A stretch of 64,000 nucleotides of DNA, from the NCBI GenBank assembly GCA_021850605.1, contig JAJZLQ010000046.1, forward strand, positions 1-64,000, in the 5' to 3' direction. Under the pieces are notes generated by a model. The model was not told the origin of the DNA, searched no databases, and saw only the letters and a program-made list of their open reading frames with translations. The position numbers and the translations under genes were made by a program. Shown in pieces: positions 20,386-29,091 of this stretch (its first letter is position 1; each line of letters opens with the position of its first letter). This stretch comes from Actinomycetes bacterium (lineage in GTDB: Bacteria > Actinomycetota > Acidimicrobiia > Acidimicrobiales > Acidimicrobiaceae).

Positions 20386-20399
20386 AGGAGGCGCCTCCT
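20386..20399. promoter_or_regulatory. perfect 14-bp palindrome before marR-type gene
   Basis: AGGAGGCGCCTCCT is a perfect palindrome 31 bases after the amidase stop and 74 bases before the MarR start. It is flanked by the inverted heptamers CACCAAT (20358-20364) and ATTGGTG (20403-20409). It could be an operator for the MarR protein encoded next, or part of a stem-loop ending the amidase transcript. There is no T-tract after it. Confidence 0.4.
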
Positions 20400-20472
20400 A
20401 TTATTGGTGCTCGTAGGATTCGCCTCCTGGCAGCAGGAAAGCGGGTAACGACCCGGGAACGAGAGCGTGTCC

Positions 20473-20937
20473 ATGGCTCCGGAAATGCCGGTTGGCGACT
20501 CTAAAGAACAAGCGCTGACAGAGCTGGAAATGACGCTGGCGCGCATGGGCCGCGTGCTACGGCGCATTCGCATCCCCAGCAAGTATCTCAATCGTGACAT
20601 CGATATCAACTCCTTCTGGCAGCTGGCGCCGCTACGGTCGAAGAAGGCGCTGCGGCCGACGGAGATCGCCGCGCAGCTCGGGCTCGACAACTCAACCGTC
20701 TCCAGACAACTGCAAAAGCTCGAGGCCCAAGGGCTGGTCGAGCGCGCGGTGGATCCGAGCGATGCGCGCGCCCAGCTCATCAAGCTGACCGCCGACGGTG
20801 AGCAAATCCTCTCCCTGGTGGCCTCGGCACGCCGCGAGATGATCGCCGGGGTAATCTCGAACTGGAAGGACGAGGATTTGGAAGCGCTGCTCCACTATCT
20901 CAAGAGGCTTACCGAGGGCATGGAGACAGAGCTCTAA
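20473..20937 (+). CDS. MarR-family transcriptional regulator
   Basis: A 154-residue winged-helix protein. The HTH reads LRPTEIAAQLGLDNSTVSRQLQKLEAQGLVER and the wing DPSDARAQLIKLTADGEQIL. ATG 20473 is chosen; a GTG two codons earlier is equally possible, and neither has a strong ribosome site. It follows the amidase gene with about 117 bases between, including a palindrome that may be its operator. Targets are not known. Confidence 0.88.
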   Translation: MAPEMPVGDSKEQALTELEMTLARMGRVLRRIRIPSKYLNRDIDINSFWQLAPLRSKKALRPTEIAAQLGLDNSTVSRQLQKLEAQGLVERAVDPSDARAQLIKLTADGEQILSLVASARREMIAGVISNWKDEDLEALLHYLKRLTEGMETEL

Positions 20938-21022
20938 GCAGCGTGGCCCGGGCCGCGATGGCGAAGTTTTGCAGCGGCTCCGGTGCTGAAGCTTGCGCTC
21001 GTGAGGACACGACGCAGGTCAG

Positions 21023-22042
21023 GTGATGTGGATGATGGATTATCCGCAAACAGGGGAGGGCCCGACAAACGGCGGAGCACCGACGATCAGAGATCGCCTG
21101 GCAGTTGTTCGGCCCAAAGCCAGGCGTCTCTCGTTAATTCGGGGCCGGATGCCCAGCGAAGGGCTGACCGCCTTCATACTTTCCGGCGGGGGAAACCGTG
21201 GTGCAGTGCAGGTCGGCATGCTGTCGGCCCTGGTCGAGCGCGACATCTACGCGGACTTCATTCTGGGCACTTCGGTGGGTGCCCTCAACGGTGTGAGCTT
21301 CGCGATCGACCCCTCGCGGGCCACGCTGGCACGGCTAACCACGGTGTGGCTCTCGACTTCGCGCGACGCACTGTTCCCGCCCGCACGCTTCGGAACCACC
21401 TGGCGCTACGCCCAGAAGCGCCCCTACGTTTACCCGAATACCGGGATCGAGAAGTTCATCCGGGACAACGTTCCCATCGCCGACCTTTCAGAAACCGCGT
21501 TGCCCATGGAGATGGTGGCCACAAATGCAGCAACCGGCGAGCCGTTACGCATATCCACCGGCGATCCGGTGAAGGCGTTGCTCGCGACGACTGCCCTGCC
21601 GGGGGCCCTCCCCCAGGTCAAAATGGACGGAAACTATTACATCGACGGTGGCATCAGCGACGACATCCCGCTCATGCGCGCCGCCGCCTTGGGAGCAACT
21701 ACGGTCTACGTGCTCCTATGCGGAGCCATGAACCGGGCCGGGAACAACCGGAGCCGCCCGATCGAAGCCATACTCGAGTCCTTCGCGCTCGCCAAGCTTG
21801 CCCGCCTCAAGGCGGACATCGCAGCACTGGAGGGCAAGGTCAAGGTGGTTGTTCTGGAAAGCCGGGCGGCGCAATCCGTAGCCTGGCTCGACTTCTCGCG
21901 CTCGGAATACCTCATCGAAGCGGGTTTCAGGGAAACGGCCAAGCAGCTGGCCGCCCTTCCCTCCGGTGTCCCGACCAAGCCGAGCCGCATCTGGGCTGTG
22001 CCCACCACGGCTCCAGCACTCCCTCTGGCCAGCCCGAACTAA
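21023..22042 (+). CDS. patatin-like phospholipase (RssA/NTE type)
   Basis: A 339-residue serine hydrolase with the Ser-Asp dyad of patatins. The oxyanion loop is SGGGNRGAVQVG (about 54-65), the nucleophile Ser84 lies in GTSVGALNG, and Asp208 in YYIDGGISDDIP. These proteins release fatty acids from phospholipids or lysophospholipids. The N-terminal 45 residues are not conserved in appearance, and ATG 21149 just before the domain is a possible later start. It is convergent with the aldo/keto reductase gene, with stops five bases apart. Confidence 0.88.
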   Translation: MMWMMDYPQTGEGPTNGGAPTIRDRLAVVRPKARRLSLIRGRMPSEGLTAFILSGGGNRGAVQVGMLSALVERDIYADFILGTSVGALNGVSFAIDPSRATLARLTTVWLSTSRDALFPPARFGTTWRYAQKRPYVYPNTGIEKFIRDNVPIADLSETALPMEMVATNAATGEPLRISTGDPVKALLATTALPGALPQVKMDGNYYIDGGISDDIPLMRAAALGATTVYVLLCGAMNRAGNNRSRPIEAILESFALAKLARLKADIAALEGKVKVVVLESRAAQSVAWLDFSRSEYLIEAGFRETAKQLAALPSGVPTKPSRIWAVPTTAPALPLASPN

Positions 22043-22047
22043 GCCGC

Positions 22048-22983
22048 TCAGGCGGAATGGCGGTCAAGGATCTCCCGGATCGCTTCCATCGCCTCCGCAT
22101 CCAGGACGTGCGCGCCCGCGGCCACGTTCGCACGTATCTGCTCAGCCGAGGTGGCACCGGCTATCACCGACGAGACGTTCGGATTTCCGAGCAGCCAGGC
22201 AAAGGCGAGGTCGGTAAGGCCGAAACCACGGGCCTTGGCAAAGGACTCCAGCTCTTCGATCAAGTCGAAGTTGGCCGAGGCCACCTCGGCAGGGCGATTG
22301 GCAAGACGAGTCCCTGCGGGCGGTGCCTCTCCACGGCGGAATTTGCCGGTGAGAAGTCCTGCGGCCAGCGGATAGAACGGCAGGATTCCGACGCCGAAGT
22401 GCTCGGCCGCAGGGATCACCTCTGCCTCGACCTCTCGCCGTAGGAGCGAATAGAGGTTCTGACCGGAGATGAATCGCTCACGCCCCTGGGCGCGCGCGAT
22501 CATCTCGGCCTCCGCAAGTTGCCAGCCGGCAAAGTTCGAGGAGCCAATGTAGCGGACCTTGCCCTCCTTGATCAACTCGTCCAAGGCGGCAAGCGTCTCC
22601 TCTATGGGTGTATTCGGGTCGGGCTCGTGCATCTGGTAAAGATCGATGTAGTCCGTCTGCAGGCGTCGCAGCGAACCTTCCACCGCCCTTCGCACATAGC
22701 GCCTGGAGCCCCGAGCAACGTCGCCGGTCTGCATGTCCATACCGAACTTCGTGGCCAGCACGATCTCGTCGCGCCTTCCGCGCAACACCTGGCCCATCAA
22801 GGTCTCCGAGCCACCGAGGTTCCCATAGATGTCGGCCGTGTCGAACAGCGTTATGCCCGCATCCAGAGCGGCGTAAATGACCTCACGGGTCCGATCGAGA
22901 TCCAGCCGACCACCGAAGTTGTTGCACCCCAATCCGATCTCGGATACCGTCAGGCCGCTTCTTCCCAGCTGTCGTGTCTTCAT
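22048..22983 (-). CDS. aldo/keto reductase
   Basis: A 311-residue TIM-barrel oxidoreductase. The N-terminus MKTRQLGRSGLTVSEIGLGC is diagnostic. The catalytic region includes the DTADIYG aspartate-tyrosine pair and the late NADPH-binding SSVIAGATS. It is of the type that reduces aldehydes and ketones with NADPH. The frame is open more than 100 codons upstream, but the conserved start fixes ATG 22983. Confidence 0.93.
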   Translation of the reverse strand: MKTRQLGRSGLTVSEIGLGCNNFGGRLDLDRTREVIYAALDAGITLFDTADIYGNLGGSETLMGQVLRGRRDEIVLATKFGMDMQTGDVARGSRRYVRRAVEGSLRRLQTDYIDLYQMHEPDPNTPIEETLAALDELIKEGKVRYIGSSNFAGWQLAEAEMIARAQGRERFISGQNLYSLLRREVEAEVIPAAEHFGVGILPFYPLAAGLLTGKFRRGEAPPAGTRLANRPAEVASANFDLIEELESFAKARGFGLTDLAFAWLLGNPNVSSVIAGATSAEQIRANVAAGAHVLDAEAMEAIREILDRHSA

Positions 22984-23039
22984 ACTTCCATTCTTATGGA
23001 AAAAAGCCGGTTGTGAGCACGTCCGGGTCGCCGCAGTGC

Positions 23040-24221
23040 CTACTGGGGCAAGGGGAGCTCCGGATGCTCTCGGTGGAAAGCCAGAGCGACTTCCCTGGAA
23101 AGCTCCAGCAACGGCACGCCGAGTTCGGCCGAGGCCACGGCCAGATCGTCGAACTCTATCTTGGAGGAGTAGGGTCCGACCTTCACCCGATAGGCGCGTC
23201 CGGCGTAACGCACCTCCATTATCGTGCGCGATCCGGCGATGCGGACGAACGTCGAGACTCGAACCCCCAGCGACCCCGTAGCCCGCATCATCTCTTCTGC
23301 CAGCAAATCCCCCACCTCGTCGCGGCAAATTGCCGAGACGACCAGCGCCGGACGTCCTTTCTTGCCCGTCACGGGAGCTACCCAGGCGTCGAGTGCCCCC
23401 CGCCGCAACAAAGTCTCCAAAGCGGCGGCCACCGCCTCCCCACCACGGTCATCAAGATTCGTTTCGAGCAGCACAAATGCGCCCGATTCCGGCATGGTAG
23501 ACGGCCGGACTTCCACAAGAGATGCGTACAGGACGTTTGGCCGATCGTCCAGCTCGAGGGTTCCCGCGCCCATTCCCGTAGCCAGCAGCCTGTAACCAGC
23601 CAGCTCGGTAAGGGGCCTGGCGGAGGCGGCCAGAAGCGCCGCACCGGTTGGGGTGGCCAATTCGTGCCCCGTGACCCTCGACGTCAGATCGAAGCCGACC
23701 AGATGGGCCAAGGTGGCAGGCGCGGGAACCGGAAGCAGGCCGTGCTCGGTCCGCGCTGCGCCGGTGCCGGTCTCGATGCTGGAGACATAGACCCTGTCGG
23801 CACCAAGGTGTTCCAGGCCCATAGCGAAGCCAACGATGTCGGCGATCGTGTCCCATGCCCCTATCTCGTGAAGGTGGACCTGGTCGATGTCCTGGCCGTG
23901 CAGCTGGGCCTCCACTCCGGCGAGCCGTGCAAGCGAATCCAGCGCGAGCGCTTGCGCACGCGCTCCCAAACCGGTGCGCAAAATTATCTCCCTTATCTCG
24001 CGGTAGTGCCGGGGTGGTTGCACCACGGAGGTCACAACCTCGACCGCGAGTGCGGACATCGCGCCGCTGACACGGCGGACCGGCGTCACCACGACCCCTT
24101 CCAACCCGGCGGAGGCAAGGGCGGAGTTCAGGCGTTGGATCGGCAGGCCGAGATCAACCAGGGCCGCCAGCGCCATGTCGCCCGAGATCCCGCTGGGACA
24201 GTGGAGAACGAGCGCCTTCAA
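23040..24221 (-). CDS. larC: nickel-pincer cofactor biosynthesis protein LarC
   Basis: A 393-residue LarC, the CTP-dependent cyclometallase that inserts nickel into the pincer cofactor precursor. The N-terminal signature HCPSGISGDMALAALVDLG is present, as are HLHEIGAWDTIADIVG and the GTGAARTEHGLLPVPAPAT region. The start ATG overlaps the stop of larB in ATGA, so translation is coupled. In known systems LarE supplies the preceding sulfur-transfer step and LarA-type racemases use the cofactor; neither is in this window. Confidence 0.92.
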   Translation of the reverse strand: MKALVLHCPSGISGDMALAALVDLGLPIQRLNSALASAGLEGVVVTPVRRVSGAMSALAVEVVTSVVQPPRHYREIREIILRTGLGARAQALALDSLARLAGVEAQLHGQDIDQVHLHEIGAWDTIADIVGFAMGLEHLGADRVYVSSIETGTGAARTEHGLLPVPAPATLAHLVGFDLTSRVTGHELATPTGAALLAASARPLTELAGYRLLATGMGAGTLELDDRPNVLYASLVEVRPSTMPESGAFVLLETNLDDRGGEAVAAALETLLRRGALDAWVAPVTGKKGRPALVVSAICRDEVGDLLAEEMMRATGSLGVRVSTFVRIAGSRTIMEVRYAGRAYRVKVGPYSSKIEFDDLAVASAELGVPLLELSREVALAFHREHPELPLPQ

Positions 24222-24937
24222 GCACCGTCTCCGCTCTTCTCAGCCTTTCCGGCCACGATCCTCACCGCCGCGCAGGCTGCTCCGAAACCATTGTCGATGC
24301 CGACCACCGCCACTCCCGGCGCACAGGAGGCGAGCATGGACATCATCGCGGTGGACCCGGCAGCCGAAGCGCCATAGCCCACTGATGTCGGAACCGCGAT
24401 CACCGGATTCTGTACCAGCCCCCCCAGCACGGATGGAAGTGCCCCCTCCATTCCGGCCGCGACGATCAGAACGTCGAAGGAGCGCAGCTCGCCTATCTTT
24501 CCCAGCAGGCGGTGCAGGCCGGCAACCCCGATGTCCGGCACGTGCTGGTAGGGAATGCCGCAGGCGCGCAGGGTGGCAGCCGCCTCCTCGGCCACCGGGA
24601 TGTCAGTGGTGCCGGCCGTGATGACTCCAACGATTCCGGTACGACTTGGAGCGGAGCGAAGCACCACCGAGGCGAGCGCGTCGGGAAAAGCCACCGGGTC
24701 GGGGTGCACCCAGGACTCGGGATATACCTCCAGAAGAGCGGCGACCTGGGCACGTGCCGCCCTGGTTACAAGCACCGGGCCGGGGTCGGACTCAAGCATC
24801 TCGCCGGCCAGCGTCACCACCTGGGAGGGCGATTTGCCAGGTGCGAAGATTGCCTCGGGAATCCCGATGCGGTTATAGCGCAGGTGATCAAGCTCGGCGA
24901 ATGCGTCCAATTTCTTCCCCATCTCAGGAGCGCCCAA
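24218..24937 (-). CDS. larB: nickel-pincer cofactor biosynthesis protein LarB
   Basis: A 239-residue protein of the PurE-like LarB family, which carboxylates and hydrolyses nicotinic acid adenine dinucleotide in the first cofactor step. Typical segments are RIGIPEAIFAPGKSP, VGVITAGTTDIPVAEEAA and VIAVPTSVGYGAS. The TTG at 24937 has GGAG six bases upstream; an ATG at 24922 is an alternative. It forms a two-gene operon with larC. Confidence 0.92.
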   Translation of the reverse strand: MGAPEMGKKLDAFAELDHLRYNRIGIPEAIFAPGKSPSQVVTLAGEMLESDPGPVLVTRAARAQVAALLEVYPESWVHPDPVAFPDALASVVLRSAPSRTGIVGVITAGTTDIPVAEEAAATLRACGIPYQHVPDIGVAGLHRLLGKIGELRSFDVLIVAAGMEGALPSVLGGLVQNPVIAVPTSVGYGASAAGSTAMMSMLASCAPGVAVVGIDNGFGAACAAVRIVAGKAEKSGDGA

Positions 24938-25028
24938 GGAGGGCTCCGAGGAACCAGGCTATTTCCGCGTGGTGCGGACTTGACCGAGCGGCGGGCGCGG
25001 CCCCAACCGCACTATCGTCGAATCCATT

Positions 25029-25973
25029 ATGACCGCCTTCACCTCCAAGCGAGTCGCCTACCTTGGACCAAGGGGAACCTTCACCGAAGAGGCGCTGCTC
25101 TCCCAGCCCGATCTCGCCTCCGGCGAGTTGGTGGAGATGGGGTCCATCGACAATGTTCTCGACGCTGTCGACAATGGGCAAGTCGACCTCGGTTTCGTTC
25201 CAATCGAGAACTCGATTGAGGGTACGGTACCAGCGACAATTGATTCGCTGGTGTTCGATCACGACCTCTACATCGAACGCGAGGTGGTGCACGATATCCA
25301 CCTTCATCTGCTGGGGCTCCAGAACGCGACGGTCGAGGGCATCCGCGAGGTCCACTCCTATCCGCACGCCCTGGGACAGTGCCGCAAGTTTCTAGCCGCC
25401 GAACTTCCTGGAGCCGGCATCCACGCAGCCAGCTCGACCGCCGAGGCAGCCCGCCTGGTTTCCGAGTGCGGTGATCCACATCTGGCGGCTATCGCACCCC
25501 GAGCCTCGAGGGATATTTACGGCCTGGAAACGCTCCGGGCCGATATCGAGGACCACGGTGGAAACCAGACCCGCTTCCTACTTGTGGGCAAAGGGATGGT
25601 GCCGGCTCCCACCGGCAACGATAAGACCTCGGTGGTCTGCTTCCAGGTCAAGGACCAGCCGGGTTCGCTGTTCAGCATCCTGGCCGAGTTCTACGCGCGC
25701 AATATCAACCTCACCAAGCTGGAATCCAGGCCGAGCAAGAGGGAACTCGGCCAGTACTGCTTTGTGATCGAATTCGACGGCCACGTCGCCGACCATGACG
25801 TCGCCGATGCGCTGGTCGGCCTGAAAGGCAAACTCGCCGACCTTAAGTTCCTCGGGTCGTTCCCCAAAGTGCGGGACGCACCCGCACCGAAACGGCCGTC
25901 GGTCCCGGCCCAGGATGCGGCCTGGAGCTGGCTCAGCTCCATTAGAAGTCAGATCGCCGACCCGCGGGAGTAA
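25029..25973 (+). CDS. pheA: prephenate dehydratase with ACT domain
   Basis: The 314-residue monofunctional enzyme converts prephenate to phenylpyruvate in phenylalanine synthesis. The catalytic domain begins VAYLGPRGTFTEEA and contains PIENSIEGTV and the active-site threonine motif GGNQTRFLLVG. A C-terminal ACT domain (QPGSLFSILAEF, ESRPSKRELGQY) gives feedback control by phenylalanine. It lacks the chorismate mutase domain of the E. coli fusion. Its stop is 11 bases before tRNA-Ser. Confidence 0.95.
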   Translation: MTAFTSKRVAYLGPRGTFTEEALLSQPDLASGELVEMGSIDNVLDAVDNGQVDLGFVPIENSIEGTVPATIDSLVFDHDLYIEREVVHDIHLHLLGLQNATVEGIREVHSYPHALGQCRKFLAAELPGAGIHAASSTAEAARLVSECGDPHLAAIAPRASRDIYGLETLRADIEDHGGNQTRFLLVGKGMVPAPTGNDKTSVVCFQVKDQPGSLFSILAEFYARNINLTKLESRPSKRELGQYCFVIEFDGHVADHDVADALVGLKGKLADLKFLGSFPKVRDAPAPKRPSVPAQDAAWSWLSSIRSQIADPRE

Positions 25974-25984
25974 AGTGTCTCTCC

Positions 25985-26071
25985 GGAGGGATGGCAGAGC
26001 GGACAAATGCGAAGCACTTGAAATGCTTTGAGCCAAAAGCTCCGTGGGTTCGAATCCCACTCCCTCCGCCA
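25985..26071 (+). tRNA. tRNA-Ser(TGA)
   Basis: An 87-base serine tRNA with a long variable arm. The acceptor stem GGAGGGA pairs with TCCCTCC, the anticodon loop is CTTGAAA (anticodon TGA), and the T-arm is GTGGG-TTCGAAT-CCCAC. CCA is encoded. It begins 11 bases after pheA. Confidence 0.96.
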
Positions 26072-26072
26072 A

Positions 26073-26150
26073 GGGTTAAATACAAAACTGACGAGGTCAC
26101 ACCTACAAAAGTGCATCACCAGAATGCACCATGGGTGTGACCTTCGTGTT
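26073..26150 (+). repeat. 78-bp palindromic repeat, copy 1
   Basis: This segment begins two bases after tRNA-Ser and recurs in the same orientation at 29753-29830 with about six differences. It is internally symmetric: GGTCACACC (26095-26103) pairs with GGTGTGACC (26134-26142), and GTGCAT pairs with ATGCAC inside. It could fold as a hairpin in DNA or RNA. Possible identities are a small non-autonomous element, a solo insertion-sequence end, or a tRNA terminator-like structure. Confidence 0.85.
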
Positions 26151-26184
26151 TTACCCGGCTTTGGCCCGCTGAGGCCGCCTCGAA

Positions 26185-26580
26185 TTAGTTCCAGCCGACG
26201 ACGATTGTGCCTTCGGGGTGATTTCGGCGGAGGCTCCGCCGCCCGAGGCGTTGGGCTGAGGCCCGCTCAGGCGGGTCGGTAGTCCCGGATGTCCTCGAAC
26301 CTACGCGCCTGGCCCTCCGCCGGACGGGTTCGCCTTTTTCAGCCAGGCTCGCCAGCTTTCTAAGGTGGGCCGCGGCGAGCAGCAGGGCCACGAAGACGGC
26401 CTGTGCGGCGATGCCGCGCACCCGGCGACGGGCGGGAGCGGCCAGGGCCTGGCGGCTAGGGTCCTGAGAGGGAAGGGCCTCGAAGTGGGTATCGGCCAAG
26501 GTGGCCACGAACATCTCGGCTCGGGGGTCGTGCTCTAACAGCATGGACAGTCGCAGCGCCTTGGAGTGTTGGCGGATGCG
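26185..26580 (-). pseudogene. C-terminal remnant of a DDE-type transposase
   Basis: The minus-strand frame reads LRLSMLLEHDPRAEMFVATL and then RRVRGIAAQAVFVALLLAAAHLRKLASLAEKG. The latter is like the C-terminal helix of several DDE transposases, where an RGxAA...A-N/H-LRK pattern is common. There is no catalytic core left. It abuts an IS30-like N-terminal fragment in another frame, so the two appear to be pieces of different insertion sequences or one heavily damaged copy. Confidence 0.45.
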
Positions 26581-26884
26581 CCCGCCAGATGCGGTAAACG
26601 TCTCTCCCGCCGTTGTTTGCCACTTCACGGGTCACCGTGCTTGGCGAACGCCCCAGTCCATGAGCGATGGCGCTCATGGACATCTGGGTCTTCAGGCCCA
26701 GGGCGATGGCTTCGCGCTCGTCGAGCGTAAGCCTGCCTGGCCGTGGCGCCCAGTAGTCGTCGCGCCCGTCGCGAAGCTGGGTGCCCGAAAGAACGACGTG
26801 CAGGTGCGACGGTCCCGAACAGCTGATCTGTTTGGCGATTTCCCGAAAGGTGCCGCCCTTGGCGCGCAGTCTTGGTCGTCTCAA
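26575..26884 (-). pseudogene. IS30-like transposase N-terminal remnant
   Basis: The frame contains GTFREIAKQISCSG, then RLTLDEREAIALGLKTQMSM, SAIAHGLGRSPSTVTREVANNGG and VYRIWRAH. This is the N-terminal helix-turn-helix region of IS30-family transposases. The DDE catalytic domain is missing and the frame runs into unrelated residues after about position 103. No terminal inverted repeats were found by eye. Confidence 0.65.
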
Positions 26885-26961
26885 GAAATAACGGAAAAGG
26901 CACCTTGCGGGGGGATCGGCACAAAGATGGTTTACGAACGGAACTGAAAGGACGGACGGAC

Positions 26962-27903
26962 ATGAGTAACGCTCCTCGAACTATCGCGGTCGTCGGCACC
27001 GGCGTCATCGGGGCCAGCTGGGCCGCCTACTATCTAGCCCGCGGCTTCAAGGTGGCTGCCTCCGATCCCGCAGAAGGAGCCGAAGGACGCCTGCGTGCCA
27101 TGATCGACGAGTTCTGGCCTGCGCTCGAAACGATCGGCCTTGCGGACGGCGCGAGCCGCAAGAACCTGACCTTTTCCGCGTCGATTCCCGACGTTGTCCA
27201 CGAGGCCGATTTCGTCCAGGAGAACGGTCCGGAGCGCTTGGAAATCAAGCGTTCGGTACTTGCCGAGATCGAAACGTCCCTGGCTCAAGACACCCTGATC
27301 GCCAGCTCGAGCTCAGGCCTGTTGATCTCCGAGGTTCAAGAAGGCATGAAACATCCCGAGCGCATGGTGCTCGGGCACCCATTTAACCCGCCGCACCTGA
27401 TCCCCCTCGTTGAAGTCCTCGGGGGCCGGCACACCTCTCTGGAGAACGTCGACAAGGCTCTGGCTTTCTACACCGAGATTGGAAAGAAGCCGATCCGGAT
27501 CAATAAGGAAGTGCCGGGCCACGTTGCCAACCGGCTCCAGACCGCGCTTTGGCGGGAAATGTTCCACCTTGTGAGTACCGGTGTGGCGAGTGTAAAGGAC
27601 ATCGATACCGCCATCTCCCAGGGACCGGGCCTGCGCTGGGCGCTGCTCGGCCCTTTCCTCAACCTGCACGCCTCCGGCGGCTCCGGCGGAATCACCCACG
27701 TTCTTGAACACCTGGGCCCAGCCATGCGAGAGTGGTCCCGATCGCTTGGCGAGTACCCCGAGACCGACGACTACATCACCACCATGGCCGAAGGCGTCGA
27801 GGAGGAACTCTCCGGCTTCGACTGGACAGAAACGCTACGGGAGCGCGACGAACTGGTGATCCGGCTCCTGGACGCAAAAAAGGACAGCCCACAGATCCCC
27901 TAG
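26962..27903 (+). CDS. 3-hydroxyacyl-CoA dehydrogenase-type oxidoreductase (carnitine dehydrogenase-like)
   Basis: A 313-residue NAD-dependent dehydrogenase. The Rossmann motif is VVGTGVIGASWAAYYLARG, followed by FVQENGPERLEIK, SSSSGLLISEVQ and GHPFNPPHLIPLVEVLGG. The C-terminal helical domain has GPGLRWALLGPF. The spacing and the HPFNPPHLIPLVE motif fit the single-domain group that includes L-carnitine dehydrogenase and lambda-crystallin/gulonate dehydrogenase. AAAGGA nine bases before ATG 26962 supports the start. It appears intact although its neighbours on both sides are decayed, so it may be the selected cargo of this segment or a survivor of it. Confidence 0.9.
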   Translation: MSNAPRTIAVVGTGVIGASWAAYYLARGFKVAASDPAEGAEGRLRAMIDEFWPALETIGLADGASRKNLTFSASIPDVVHEADFVQENGPERLEIKRSVLAEIETSLAQDTLIASSSSGLLISEVQEGMKHPERMVLGHPFNPPHLIPLVEVLGGRHTSLENVDKALAFYTEIGKKPIRINKEVPGHVANRLQTALWREMFHLVSTGVASVKDIDTAISQGPGLRWALLGPFLNLHASGGSGGITHVLEHLGPAMREWSRSLGEYPETDDYITTMAEGVEEELSGFDWTETLRERDELVIRLLDAKKDSPQIP

Positions 27904-28040
27904 CGACGCCGGGTCATGCACCGACGGTCGTCATCAAGGCGAAATGGGTCGCGGATGCGACATCCTTCATCAGTCCTGGGGGCCTTCTCCGAAGGGGAGG
28001 CTGGCCCGCGTGGTAGCGGTCGGCGGTGCAGTTTTGGGGG

Positions 28041-28903
28041 CTATGCGGCGGGTTCGGGAACGTCCGCTCCGATGTGTTTGCGCAGCCTCGACCATGGTGC
28101 CGGCGTAGCGATGAGGCGATCAGCCAGCCGGGAGGCCACCGTCTCGTAGTTGACCCACCAACCCCGGAAGTCAGGCCAAGCCTCTTCGGCCGTGCGTTCC
28201 ATGGGAAGCCGACGTCGGCCGGCATTGCGACCGCACGCTCGAACTCGGCGTAGCGAAGGTCGATCGGCCCCTCGGGACTGGGGCCGGGGTCGACGGTCCA
28301 GCCAACGGTGGTGCGGGTCCGGTCGAGGCAAATGAAGCCCTTACGCGGGCACAGGCGGGCGTTGGACCAGGCGGTGCTCGGTGCGACGGCAAGATGCAGG
28401 GCGGCCCCGTCGAGCATGCAAGTAGCGCCGAGAGCCACGAGTACCACGGCTCCGAAGAACGGAACAACAGCAGCACGGGATAGGACGTGTGGCTCTTGGC
28501 GATCTGGAGCGCCCATTCCTCCCAGGCCGCGTACAACTCGGGCAGGGTGTCGATAATGCCGACAAGCTGGTGGCGAGCGAGCAGTTCCGGCCCCCACGCG
28601 GGCAGACCGGACCTGCTCTCGAGCATGGCGAAACCCTTGCGCTCGTAGAAGTGCAAAGTCAAGGGCCGGGAGATAGGCGATCTGGAGCGCCACCACGACC
28701 ACCCACGTCGAGCCCGCCGCGACGTCTATCGGCACGTCGGCCGGGCGGGCGAGGACGACGAATCCCAGCCGCACCGACCGGTCGACGAGCATCGAAATCC
28801 GCTCGAGTCGCGATGCCCGACGTGGGAGCACCATCGCGAAAAGAACCCCTTGCACGGTCGGGAGGATCACGACGAGGCCGACCGCGAAGAGGATCTGGCT
28901 CAC
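28041..28903 (-). pseudogene. frameshifted membrane protein
   Basis: One protein can be followed across all three minus-strand frames. Its N-terminus (MSQILFAVGLVVILPTVQG, then a second hydrophobic stretch WVVVVALQIAYLPALDF) is in one frame. YERKGFAMLESRSGLPAWG and TLPELYAAWEEWALQIAKSH continue in a second. LHLAVAPSTAWS through DLRYAEFERAVAMPADVG returns to the first. DFRGWWVNYETVASRLADRL with a stop at 28041 is in the third. At least three frameshifts are needed. It resembles uncharacterised actinobacterial membrane proteins; some look like two-helix channel relatives. Sequencing errors could mimic decay. Confidence 0.65.
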
Positions 28904-29091
28904 GTCGTATCGCCTCCTTTGGGGTGAGACATCGACCTAGAGTACTGACGGGAGGCCGTCCACCTCCGGAAAGGGAATGGAAGGCCCGGATCGCTCGCCT
29001 TTGAGGTCTGGCGTGGTGAAGAGTTGGAGTACCGAGGCAGCTGTCGCACGCACCTCGCCGGGTACGAATCTTTGAAAAGAGGGAGGCAGGA

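Noticed and set aside
20983-22443. 486-codon plus-strand frame spanning the patatin gene and the reductase
   Set aside because: It crosses two genes with clear catalytic motifs in other frames and reads as Arg/Gly/Pro-rich noise.
22974-24377. 467-codon plus-strand frame opposite larC
   Set aside because: Antisense of larC, which has diagnostic motifs; no independent coding signal.
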